DNA from: Spirochaetes bacterium ADurb.BinA120
GTDB lineage: Bacteria > Spirochaetota > UBA4802 > UBA5368
Reading direction: 5' to 3'
DNA length: 36,080 bases
Assembly (NCBI GenBank): GCA_002069125.1
Contig: MVZN01000027.1
Location: 1-36,080, forward strand
The position numbers were made by a program, and so were the translations under genes. Positions 8,143 to 15,868 of this stretch are shown in pieces; position 1 is the first letter of the stretch, and every line of letters starts with the position of its first letter. The notes under the pieces were generated by a model. It was not told the DNA's origin. It ran no database searches and saw nothing but the letters and a program-made list of their open reading frames with translations.

Positions 8143-10008
8143 GTGAAACAAGCCGCCGACTACGCCGCCGACATTCGGCTCCATTCAGGCAATCCCGATT
8201 ACACCCGGCCGATTTATCATCCGCCCCAGGAGGTCCGCCTCGACATCTTCAAAAAACTGGCATCGCTCTACGGGGAGGCGCGCGCCGAAGAGGGCCTCGC
8301 CGAGATCGAGCGCGTTATGCGCGTCTATTACGCGCACAAAACCGCGGCGATGATCGAGATGGACAGGGGATTCGATCCGGCCGGGCGCTTCAGCGAGCGG
8401 GACGCCATCCTCATAACCTACGGCGACATGGTCCGCGAACCGCACAGGGCGCCGCTTCTTACGCTTGTGGAGTTCGCGAAGGAGCGCCTGGCCGGACTTT
8501 TCAGCACGATCCATCTGCTTCCGTTTTTTCCATCCTCATCGGACAGGGGTTTTTCGGTGATGGATTTCGAACAGGTGGACCCGGCCATAGGAGACTGGGA
8601 CATGATAGCATTTCTCAGGCGCGATTTTAAGCTTATGTTCGATGGGGTATTCAACCACATCTCCTCCAGGAGCCGCTGGTTTCGGGAGTTCCTGGACCAG
8701 AACCCGGAGTATATCGATTTTTTTACGGTGTTCAGCACCAGGGAGGCCGTTTCGGACGACCATCTGCGCATCCTTTTCAGACCGCGTACAACCGACGTGC
8801 TCACGCCCTTCGATACCCTCGGCGGACGCAGGCTGGTGTGGACCACCTTCAGCCCGGACCAGGTCGACCTGAATTTTCAAAACCCGAAGGTGCTCTTCAA
8901 GGTCATCGCCGTCCTGCTCTTCTACGTGCGCCACGGCGCCGACCTGGTGAGACTCGACGCGGTTACCTACCTGTGGGACGAGCTCGGCACCACCGGCGCG
9001 CACCTCGAGGAGACGCACATCATAATACGCCTGATGCGGGCCATCCTGGACGCGGTGGCGCCACACGTGGCGCTGGTAACCGAGACGAACGTCCCCCATG
9101 CCGACAACATCCGCTATTTCGGGGACGGGACCGACGAGGCGCAGATAGTCTACAATTTCGCGCTCCCGCCGCTCGTTCTGCACGCCTTCCAGACGTCGGA
9201 CGCCTCCAGGCTCTCGGCATGGGCGGAAAGCCTGGAGCTTGTTTCCGATCGGGCCACGTACTTCAACTTTCTCGACAGCCACGACGGCATAGGGGTGATG
9301 GCGGCGCACGGAATACTCTCCATGGAGGAGATCGACGCCATGGCCGCGCGTGTGCTCGATAACGGAGGCCATATCTCATACCGCACGGAGGTGGACGGGA
9401 CCGTAAGCCCGTACGAGCTGAACATCACATGGTGGAGCGCCATCAACCGCGACCGCTCCGACGAGGACGAGGAGCTGCGGGTACGGCGCTACCTCGCGTC
9501 GCGCTCCATAGCGCTCGCCCTCATGGGGGTGCCCGGAATCTATCTGCACGGGCTGCTGGGATCCGAAAACGACACCCGCGCATTCGACGAGGAGCGCGAC
9601 CGCCGCGCCATCAACAGGGCCACGCTCGACAAAAACCATCTGCTCCGCGCCCTAAACGATCCTTCGAGCAGGACGGCGAGGGTGTTCGCCGGGATGAGGG
9701 CCATGCTGCTCGCGCGCTCCCGCGAGCCATGCTTTCATCCGAACGCCCTCCAGCGGGTTCTCCACGCCGACAGCGGCCTGTTCGTACTGCTTCGCCGGGC
9801 CCCGAACGGATCGGCCTTCCTCCTCGCGGCGACCAATGTCACGCCCCGCGCGCGCGTACTGAGCCTAAAGGCATCCGGGGCGGGCCTACCGGATGCTCAG
9901 TGGACCGACATACTGGACGGCTCCAGGTTTGACGGAAGGGACGGCCCTCTCGAACTTACGATCGAACCATACGGAGTCCGCTGGCTTCGGGCCGGCGCAA
10001 ATGCGTAA
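8143..10008 (+). CDS. GH13_18 glycoside phosphorylase (sucrose/glucosylglycerate phosphorylase type)
   Basis: Alpha-amylase-superfamily enzyme of the sucrose phosphorylase subfamily, which reversibly phosphorolyses an alpha-glucoside to glucose 1-phosphate. Numbering from the earlier ATG 8107: nucleophile D284 in VRLDAVTY, acid/base E326 in VTETNVPH, transition-state stabiliser D393 in FLDSHDG. The ETNVPH block and the roughly 620-residue length resemble glucosylglycerate/sucrose-6-phosphate-type members more than the roughly 500-residue bifidobacterial sucrose phosphorylase, but the acceptor cannot be fixed by eye. GTG 8143 with GGAGGAG at 8132-8138 is preferred; ATG 8107 with AGGAGG about 12 bases upstream is possible and adds 12 residues. 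No sugar transporter is adjacent. It is transcribed divergently from the GNAT-TraB operon. Confidence 0.88.
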   Translation: MKQAADYAADIRLHSGNPDYTRPIYHPPQEVRLDIFKKLASLYGEARAEEGLAEIERVMRVYYAHKTAAMIEMDRGFDPAGRFSERDAILITYGDMVREPHRAPLLTLVEFAKERLAGLFSTIHLLPFFPSSSDRGFSVMDFEQVDPAIGDWDMIAFLRRDFKLMFDGVFNHISSRSRWFREFLDQNPEYIDFFTVFSTREAVSDDHLRILFRPRTTDVLTPFDTLGGRRLVWTTFSPDQVDLNFQNPKVLFKVIAVLLFYVRHGADLVRLDAVTYLWDELGTTGAHLEETHIIIRLMRAILDAVAPHVALVTETNVPHADNIRYFGDGTDEAQIVYNFALPPLVLHAFQTSDASRLSAWAESLELVSDRATYFNFLDSHDGIGVMAAHGILSMEEIDAMAARVLDNGGHISYRTEVDGTVSPYELNITWWSAINRDRSDEDEELRVRRYLASRSIALALMGVPGIYLHGLLGSENDTRAFDEERDRRAINRATLDKNHLLRALNDPSSRTARVFAGMRAMLLARSREPCFHPNALQRVLHADSGLFVLLRRAPNGSAFLLAATNVTPRARVLSLKASGAGLPDAQWTDILDGSRFDGRDGPLELTIEPYGVRWLRAGANA

Positions 10009-10082
10009 AGTAATTGCAAAAACCCCATGGATGGTGTCCCAATGGAGCGGACAATCGATAAATACACCACGGAGGAGCCATA

Positions 10083-10742
10083 ATGACACCGACGAATCTG
10101 CTCGTCCTTTTCGTCGCACTCGCGGCGGCGCACGTCGTAAGCGAAGGATTCAAATTCATGCCGGGGCGATACTTCTTAAAACCGCTGCTTATGCCGGCGC
10201 TCGCGCTCTACTACCTGTCCTCCGCGGAAACGCCGAGCTGGTTCATGATGGCGGCCATCGGCTTCGGCTGGCTTGGCGACATTTTTCTGATGATCCCGGA
10301 CCCCGAGAAGACGAGGCGCTATTTCCGGCCCGGACTCGTCGCCTTCCTGCTGGGGCACTTATTCTACATCGTCGTCTTCGCGTCCTACGTTCCGGGGTTC
10401 GAGAACTTCCCGGCCGCGGCGTGGCTCCTGCTCATCCCATACGCGGCCACCGGCGTTATCGGATATCGCCTTATAGGACCGCACGCCGGCGCGATGAAGA
10501 AGGCGATTCTCGCCTACAGCGCAATCATAGCGCTCATGGGGGCGGTGACGGTGCTGCCCATGGGAACGGCCGAGCTGTCCGGCGTGCTCACGGCAATGGC
10601 CGGGGCCTTCGTCTTCATGGTCTCCGACATCATCAACGCCTACAACAAGTTCGCGCGGGAGATCGCAAACGAGCGCGTGTACACCATGAGTACCTACCTG
10701 GCCGGACAGCTCCTGCTGGTGCTTGGATATCTGGGGTTTTAG
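10083..10742 (+). CDS. YhhN/TMEM86-family membrane protein (putative lysoplasmalogenase)
   Basis: A 219-aa, mostly hydrophobic protein with about seven to eight membrane helices. YhhN family landmarks are KPLLMPALALYY (about 33-44), GWLGDIFLM (about 63-71), LVAFLLGHLFYI, and FVFMVSDIINAYNKF near residue 180 followed by TYLAGQLLLVLGYL at the C-terminus. The animal homologue TMEM86B cleaves the vinyl-ether bond of lysoplasmalogens; bacterial members are annotated by analogy and this activity is inference here. GGAGGAG before ATG 10083 supports the start. The gene follows the phosphorylase by 74 bases on the same strand, so co-transcription is possible without an obvious functional link. Confidence 0.88.
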   Translation: MTPTNLLVLFVALAAAHVVSEGFKFMPGRYFLKPLLMPALALYYLSSAETPSWFMMAAIGFGWLGDIFLMIPDPEKTRRYFRPGLVAFLLGHLFYIVVFASYVPGFENFPAAAWLLLIPYAATGVIGYRLIGPHAGAMKKAILAYSAIIALMGAVTVLPMGTAELSGVLTAMAGAFVFMVSDIINAYNKFAREIANERVYTMSTYLAGQLLLVLGYLGF

Positions 10743-10774
10743 GCCCAACCCGGGCAGGCCGACGGACGCCGGAG

Positions 10775-10803
10775 CGCGGTGTCCATTTTCTCTTCGCACC
10801 GCG
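10775..10803 (+). terminator. Hairpin between convergent genes (yhhN-like and larA-like)
   Basis: CGCGGTG (10775-10781) pairs with CACCGCG (10797-10803) across a T-rich 15-base loop, in the 74-base gap between two convergent stop codons. There is no clear U-run, so it is only a possible bidirectional terminator. Confidence 0.35.
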
Positions 10804-10816
10804 GCACTCTTGCGCT

Positions 10817-12085
10817 TCAGCGCACGTATGGAATGCTCTGCGGCCCGTCGACAAGCACGGCGACGCGGCCGCGCGGACCGTAGCGCCTCATTAGCGAGTC
10901 GAGCGTAGCGGGAATGTCCGCGGTGTGGCGGAGCATCGCCCGCCCGGCCTCGGAAGCGCTTACCCCGCCGCTGTAAAGGTAAACCTCTTTCTTTACGAGT
11001 ATCTTTGCCTGCACCTGCACCTGCCACTGCTCGGCCTCCGACACGGCCCCGCCTGTTAGCGCCGCGAGGAAGGATTCGGGATCGTCGAAGCGCGAGAGCA
11101 GTTCCTCGTAACAGCTCCCCGACGGAAGCCCCTCCTCGCAGGCGGCCGCAAGGATGATGGAACCCCCGTCTGAGGTTATCGACGCCGCGGCGCTCATGCC
11201 CTTTACGGCCTGGTACAGGTTCTGGTCGAGCGGATAGCCGCTGTTCGACGTCACAACCACATCGAAGGGCGCGTCGAGGGCCACCATGGCGGACCTCTTG
11301 ACGTGCTCGCAACCCGCGCGGTGGGCCGACTCCGGATCGCCCGCGAATACCCCGGTAACGCGCTGCCCGGAATCGAGCGTCACGTTGAGCAGGAAGTCCA
11401 TTCGCGCGAGCCTGGCCCCCTCGGCCATCTCCTCCCACACGGGGTTCCCCTCGGTGACGCCCCAGGTCGCGTGCGGATGGTCGATGTTGGAGGCTCGGTG
11501 GTTGCGTTTTATATCCGCCTCGCCGGCTATTCCCGGGAACACGGCTTTAGGCCCGCCGCTGTATCCGGCGAAGAAGTGCGGCTCTATGAATCCGGTCGCT
11601 ATGCGGAAGTCCGCCTCCAGCCATGCCCGGTTGACCATTAGCTCATCGCCCCGGGAGGTCCTGCCGGCGCTGGCGAGCATGGACGCGTCGCGCGCATCGT
11701 GCTGCACGCAGCGATACCGCCGTACAACGGCCCCGCCCAGCAGCGTTTCAAGCTCGGCCTTCGTCTGGACGCGGTGCATTCCGGTCGCGTTGATGAGCGT
11801 TATATCCCCTTCGCTCACGCCCGAGCGCTCGAGCTCCGACAGGAGCGGCGGAAGGATGAGGGCGTTAGGCGTGGCCCGGGTGATGTCGGAATGGATTATC
11901 GCGACCCTGCGCCTGCCGTGTAAAAGCGAGCGAAGCGGCGCCGTGCCTGTCGGATCTTCGAGCGCGGCGGCGATGGATGCGGCCGGGTCAGCTAGCGGCG
12001 TTTCGGAAGGGCCTCGAACTACATGGACCGAATCCGGAAGCTCCAGCTCGAGCCCGGTCCGGCCGTACGGCAGTGTGAGCTTCAT
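10817..12085 (-). CDS. larA: LarA-family nickel-pincer racemase
   Basis: A 422-aa member of the LarA (DUF2088) family, which racemises or epimerises 2-hydroxyacids using the nickel-pincer (NPN) cofactor. The key residues of Lactobacillus plantarum LarA (H108, H174, K184, H200) all have counterparts offset by four: H104 in ATGMHR, H170 in GFIEPHFFAG, K180 in SGGPKAVFPG and H196 in RNHRASN. K180 should carry the covalent cofactor and H196 a nickel ligand. The catalytic apparatus is therefore intact. The substrate may be lactate or another 2-hydroxyacid; LarA homologues vary. The cofactor genes larB, larC and larE and a lactate permease are absent from the window. GGAGG before ATG 12085 supports the start. 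Confidence 0.92.
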   Translation of the reverse strand: MKLTLPYGRTGLELELPDSVHVVRGPSETPLADPAASIAAALEDPTGTAPLRSLLHGRRRVAIIHSDITRATPNALILPPLLSELERSGVSEGDITLINATGMHRVQTKAELETLLGGAVVRRYRCVQHDARDASMLASAGRTSRGDELMVNRAWLEADFRIATGFIEPHFFAGYSGGPKAVFPGIAGEADIKRNHRASNIDHPHATWGVTEGNPVWEEMAEGARLARMDFLLNVTLDSGQRVTGVFAGDPESAHRAGCEHVKRSAMVALDAPFDVVVTSNSGYPLDQNLYQAVKGMSAAASITSDGGSIILAAACEEGLPSGSCYEELLSRFDDPESFLAALTGGAVSEAEQWQVQVQAKILVKKEVYLYSGGVSASEAGRAMLRHTADIPATLDSLMRRYGPRGRVAVLVDGPQSIPYVR

Positions 12086-12201
12086 ATCATCATCCTCCGC
12101 TGTTCGGAAGCGTTACCGCCGCACGGCCGAGCCAAGGCCCATGCGGCGCGCTTCGGCATCAATCCCCATCTTTGGCACAGGGCCCCGTCACGCCCGGGGA
12201 G

Positions 12202-12220
12202 GGGGATTGGCGCCATCCCC
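12202..12220. other. Short hairpin in the 224-base gap before larA
   Basis: GGGGAT (12202-12207) pairs with ATCCCC (12215-12220). The gap contains further GC-rich short stems but no clear promoter or U-run. It separates the histidine-kinase stop at 12310 from the racemase start at 12085. Confidence 0.25.
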
Positions 12221-12309
12221 TCGACCTCCGCCGGCCGGGAGGCCCGGGACGAATGGGGCCGAAAGCCGGTGACGATGTTGCGCCGCCGGAATGAATTGGC
12301 AACAAATAT

Positions 12310-14463
12310 TCAGGCCTGGCCGTTTCCGCGGAAAACGATGGTGTAGCGGGTGCCCCCGTCCCTGTCCAGTCGCAGAGTGGCCTTTATCTGGCGCGCCAGG
12401 AGCCCGATGAGGGAAAGCCCAAGAGTGTCGGAATCGGGCGCGCCCACATCGCGGCCCGCCGGCATGCCGATTCCATTGTCGGAGATCTCGAGCTTCACCT
12501 CCCCGTCATCCTTTCCTGTCATCCGCAACAGTATCTCGGGGCTCCCCTCCCATGGCGGCGAAAACGCGTACTTGAGGGAGTTCGAGAGGATCTCGTTGAC
12601 GATGAGCGAGCAGGGAATGGCAAGGTCTATGGAAAGGTTCACCCTCTCCACGTCCAGCCTGCACGCCACGGGTTTCGCCGGGGAGGCGTAAATGGAGCAG
12701 AGTTCCGTGGTGAGCGTCTTGAGATAGGCGGAGAAATCGATGCGCGCGAAATCGTCGGATTGGTAGAGCTTTTCGTGTATTAGCGCCATGGCGCGGATGC
12801 TGTTTCGGGAATCGTTAAAGCGCTGCTGGAGCTCCTCGCTCTGGATGTTCATCGATTGCAGGTTGAGCAGGCTTATGATGATCTGAAAATTGTTCTTTAC
12901 GCGGTGATGGATCTCTTTCAGTAAAATTTCCTTCTCGCGGAGCGAGGCGGTCACCCGCTCCTGATGGCGTATGCGGGCGATGACGTTGCCCAGTATGGAG
13001 GCCATCGATTCCAGGGCGTCGCGCTTGCCCTGCGAAATGCGTGGGGAGCTCATGGAGGCCACGTTGACACAGGCGATGCTGCGCCCCATATGGCGTATCG
13101 GCACCACGGCGAGGGAGCGAAATCCCTCGCCCGCCGCCGCGTCCCCGCGCATCAGCCCCAGGCTGTTGACCGAGATCTGATCGCCCTCCAGATAAACCGG
13201 CCAGCCTTCCATCACCACACGGGCGTTGGGGGAATCCATGCCGTAACGCGTCGATGAGTCGAGAAAGCTGGAGGATAGCCCCGCCGAACAGGCAAGCTCA
13301 ACGAACCCCGCCTCCTCGTCGACGAGATATATCCCGCCGCTGTCCATCCCATCGATCCGTAGCGCCGCCTCCAGCATGGCGTCGAGTGCGGGGCCAAGTT
13401 CGGAGGTGCTTCCCAGCGCCATGCCGAGGTCGCGCTGGATCTCCAGCAGCTTTTCGCTCTCCCGAAGCGCCGAGACCGCATCGCGTATCTGCTCCGACTT
13501 GTCGCTAAAGCTCCGGTACAGCGCGGAAATCTCCTCGTACCGCAGAAATTCGGGCGGGACCTCCGCGGGCGGCGCGTCGGGCTCCCATCTTCGGATGAGG
13601 GCGCTGAACCTGCCGAACGGCCTTATGAGGAGCATCGTCTGGCCGACGATCTTGGCGATGATGATAAGCGCGAACAGCATGATGAACAACCTTCCACGGC
13701 GCTCGACCACGCCGAGCAGCGCGTACACGGTCGAGACGGGCGTGAGGATGGCGATGTCCTTGCCGAGCGCGCCGCTCCTCTTGCGCATGTAAAGATAATC
13801 GATGCCGCCGAGCTTGACTTCGGTGACGCGCTCCCCCGGGAGGATGTGCAGATGCAGGGGCTCGCCGGAGTTAGAGATGATATAGCCCTCCCCCGTCGCG
13901 ATTATGACGATACTGCCGCTATAGTCCGCTATGCGCCGGAGCGCCGCCTGGAGGGGATCCGTTCCGATCCGGCCTACGATGTACCCGTACATGGAGCGCG
14001 CCCCCACGTATACGCTCAGGCGCTCGTCCTCCGACGAGCGGAACATGGCCGAAACGACCGGCCTGGACGCGTCGATTTTCGCGAGCATTTCCGCCACCCT
14101 GCTTCTCCCGAGGTCATAGCCGGGAAAGATGGGGCTCGATCGCTCCCTCTTGACGACACGCGTTAATACGAAGGATGAGTCGCAGAAATAGAGGTCGCTG
14201 AAGCTGGTCAGCAGATCCGCCGGCGCCCCTCGATCGGCCATGCCGGCGTATACTGTAAACAGCTCCCGGTTGTCTTTTATATAGTCCATCATGGTCGATT
14301 CGATTCTATCGATCTCCCGCGCCTGGCTTTTCAGGTAAGAGGCCCTAATCTGACGGCCAAGGAGAACGAACAGGATGATAACGAATAGGACCGCGAGGAA
14401 CAGGGTAACCCCCTCGAACACGGCGAAGATGGCGCGTATGGAGTATATTTTCTTAAAACTCAT
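12310..14463 (-). CDS. Membrane sensor histidine kinase (GAF, HisKA_2, HATPase)
   Basis: A 717-aa two-component sensor. Helix 1 is at about 13-36, a periplasmic sensing region at about 37-250, helix 2 at about 256-278, a linker, a GAF domain at about 340-500, the HisKA_2 phosphoacceptor block KEIHHRVKNN (histidines 519/520) and an HATPase_c domain with N-box VNEILSNSLKYAF (about 622-634), ISDNGIGM (about 660-667) and TLGLSLIGLLA (about 680-690). HisKA_2 kinases often phosphorylate stand-alone or atypical regulators; no response regulator is in the window. The ATG lies inside the last codons of the upstream substrate-binding protein (11-base overlap), so the binding protein probably delivers the signal to the periplasmic domain, as LuxP does for LuxQ. 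That pairing is inference. Confidence 0.92.
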   Translation of the reverse strand: MSFKKIYSIRAIFAVFEGVTLFLAVLFVIILFVLLGRQIRASYLKSQAREIDRIESTMMDYIKDNRELFTVYAGMADRGAPADLLTSFSDLYFCDSSFVLTRVVKRERSSPIFPGYDLGRSRVAEMLAKIDASRPVVSAMFRSSEDERLSVYVGARSMYGYIVGRIGTDPLQAALRRIADYSGSIVIIATGEGYIISNSGEPLHLHILPGERVTEVKLGGIDYLYMRKRSGALGKDIAILTPVSTVYALLGVVERRGRLFIMLFALIIIAKIVGQTMLLIRPFGRFSALIRRWEPDAPPAEVPPEFLRYEEISALYRSFSDKSEQIRDAVSALRESEKLLEIQRDLGMALGSTSELGPALDAMLEAALRIDGMDSGGIYLVDEEAGFVELACSAGLSSSFLDSSTRYGMDSPNARVVMEGWPVYLEGDQISVNSLGLMRGDAAAGEGFRSLAVVPIRHMGRSIACVNVASMSSPRISQGKRDALESMASILGNVIARIRHQERVTASLREKEILLKEIHHRVKNNFQIIISLLNLQSMNIQSEELQQRFNDSRNSIRAMALIHEKLYQSDDFARIDFSAYLKTLTTELCSIYASPAKPVACRLDVERVNLSIDLAIPCSLIVNEILSNSLKYAFSPPWEGSPEILLRMTGKDDGEVKLEISDNGIGMPAGRDVGAPDSDTLGLSLIGLLARQIKATLRLDRDGGTRYTIVFRGNGQA

Positions 14464-15535
14464 TTTCGAGATCTGTAATGAAGTACAGTGGCTTCATGGA
14501 GTCTCCGTACGCGTCGAACTCCACGGGACCGAACCGCGTATCGAATCTTCTTTTTTCAAGCAGGTACGCCTTTATCTCTCCGGGCCTTTTATGCCCGGCG
14601 GATATCGCGGAGGCGAGAATCTCGAGCGCGGCATAGACGTTAAGGCTAATGAATGTGGGCGAATAACCGAATCGTTTTCTGAATATCGTGATGTATTCGT
14701 CGACGGCGGCGGATTCGCCCCTGGGCGGATAATGCGAAGGAATGACCGAATTGCCGACCGCGCGGCCCAGCGTACGCAGAAGCTCGGGCGTCTTTATCCA
14801 GGGCGTAAACACTATACGGGCCCCCGGATTTATCCGCGCGGCCATCTGGGCCATGCTCCCCGCCACGGCCTTGTATCCGCCGATCAGCATGTAGACGCTG
14901 TCGAAGGGCCTGGCGCGAATCGACGCCTCGAGCGCCGCCATGTCCGGGGACGAAACGGAAACGTCTATTATCCGCGCCGAGCGCTTGCGAAGCGCCTCCA
15001 TGAAGTACCGAAGCGCCGGCGTGGTGTACGAGTGGTTGTCGGTGTCGCGGATAATCAATAGCGAGTTCCCCGGCATGGCGTTTATATAGCCGGCGATGCT
15101 TTTCTGCTCCGATGAAACGTCCGGTATTGTGCGAAAGATCCAGTCGTCGCGCCCCGTGAGCTCGTCCGTGGAGGCGCCGGTGACCATTGTGAGCACACCG
15201 TCCCTGTTGATGGAATCCCTTAGCGCGAGCGCGCATGTGGAGACATGGCTCGTAACGAGGATATCCATCCCCAGCGAACGCATTTCGGAATACGCCTGGA
15301 GCGCCTGGCCGGGCTCCCAGTCGTCGTTGAACGGCACAACTTCCATCGAACGCCCGCCCGGGCCCTCGAGAAAGAGCTTCGAGGCGTTGATCTCGCTGGA
15401 GCCGATGGTCGAGCCGGACTGGAGGCGGGTCATGATGGCGATGCGCACCCGGGAGCCGCGTAAACAGGCAAGCGTCGCCATGCCGCCCACGAGGGACAGA
15501 AGCACGATAACGGCAATATAGTTTTTGCGAACCAT
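14453..15535 (-). CDS. Periplasmic ABC-type (LivK-like) substrate-binding protein, probable sensor subunit
   Basis: About 360 aa from ATG 15535, chosen because it starts a clean export signal (MVRKNYIAVIVLLSLVGGMA) with GGGGTG upstream; the longer frame to 15748 adds a non-signal-like stretch over the promoter region. LACLRG near residue 24 may be a relaxed lipobox. The mature part matches the periplasmic-binding type 6 fold: RIAIMTRLQSGSTIGSSEINASKLFLE, the ILVTSHVSTCALALRD hinge region, VFTPWIKTPEL and a C-terminal FDAYGDSMKPLYFI. No permease or ATPase gene is beside it. The last 11 bases overlap the kinase gene, which favours a signalling role over transport. The ligand is unknown; the family binds amino acids, amides and similar small molecules. 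Confidence 0.87.
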   Translation of the reverse strand: MVRKNYIAVIVLLSLVGGMATLACLRGSRVRIAIMTRLQSGSTIGSSEINASKLFLEGPGGRSMEVVPFNDDWEPGQALQAYSEMRSLGMDILVTSHVSTCALALRDSINRDGVLTMVTGASTDELTGRDDWIFRTIPDVSSEQKSIAGYINAMPGNSLLIIRDTDNHSYTTPALRYFMEALRKRSARIIDVSVSSPDMAALEASIRARPFDSVYMLIGGYKAVAGSMAQMAARINPGARIVFTPWIKTPELLRTLGRAVGNSVIPSHYPPRGESAAVDEYITIFRKRFGYSPTFISLNVYAALEILASAISAGHKRPGEIKAYLLEKRRFDTRFGPVEFDAYGDSMKPLYFITDLENEF

Positions 15536-15648
15536 GGCGACACCCCGCATTCCAAGCGATTTTAGGGCCGCGTCCCCGCAAACGCAAATAATATTTTTCC
15601 GGGCATTCCCCGGGACACGAAAAGGCGCATGCCCCGAACAATAAATCA

Positions 15649-15686
15649 TTGACATGTCGGACATTAAGTTATATGTGTACATTATA
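15649..15686. promoter_or_regulatory. Divergent promoter region between the sensor operon and the BASS-family gene
   Basis: An AT-rich stretch in the gap 15536-15778. Plus strand: TTGACA (15649-15654), 17 bases, TATGTG (15672-15677), reading towards the transporter. Minus strand: a perfect TATAAT (15686-15681) reading towards the sensor operon, without a strong -35. The two overlap, so the divergent units may compete or share control. Nothing else is seen in this gap. Confidence 0.5.
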
Positions 15687-15778
15687 TAGACTTCATTTAT
15701 TTTTTTCCCGTCTGGCGCCGCCGGCCCGACGGATAGGCGTCCCGGCACACAGTAACATCACTCCGAAACGGAGAAACA

Positions 15779-15868
15779 ATGACAACCGTCGCGCAATTAG
15801 AGCACAGCCCCGCCGCGCTGCCCGCGGCCGGGAGACGCATAGATAAAAAACAGGGGGTTGGACTATGA
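15779..15868 (+). CDS. Possible 29-aa leader ORF coupled to the BASS-family gene
   Basis: ATG 15779 with GGAG five bases upstream opens a 29-codon frame that ends in TGA at 15866-15868. This overlaps the ATG of the downstream gene as ATGA. The peptide (MTTVAQLEHSPAALPAAGRR and nine more residues) is not hydrophobic and resembles no family I know. The precise overlap and ribosome site argue for translation; the short length and GC-rich codons allow chance. It could be a translational coupler or leader peptide. Confidence 0.4.
   Translation: MTTVAQLEHSPAALPAAGRRIDKKQGVGL

Noticed and set aside
8536-9372. Minus-strand ORF of 278 codons
   Set aside because: Antisense shadow of the GH13_18 phosphorylase, whose catalytic residues are all in the plus frame.
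10359-11438. Minus-strand ORF of 359 codons over the YhhN/LarA junction
   Set aside because: Low-complexity Arg/Gly/Ala-rich translation without motifs; it crosses two well-supported genes in other frames.
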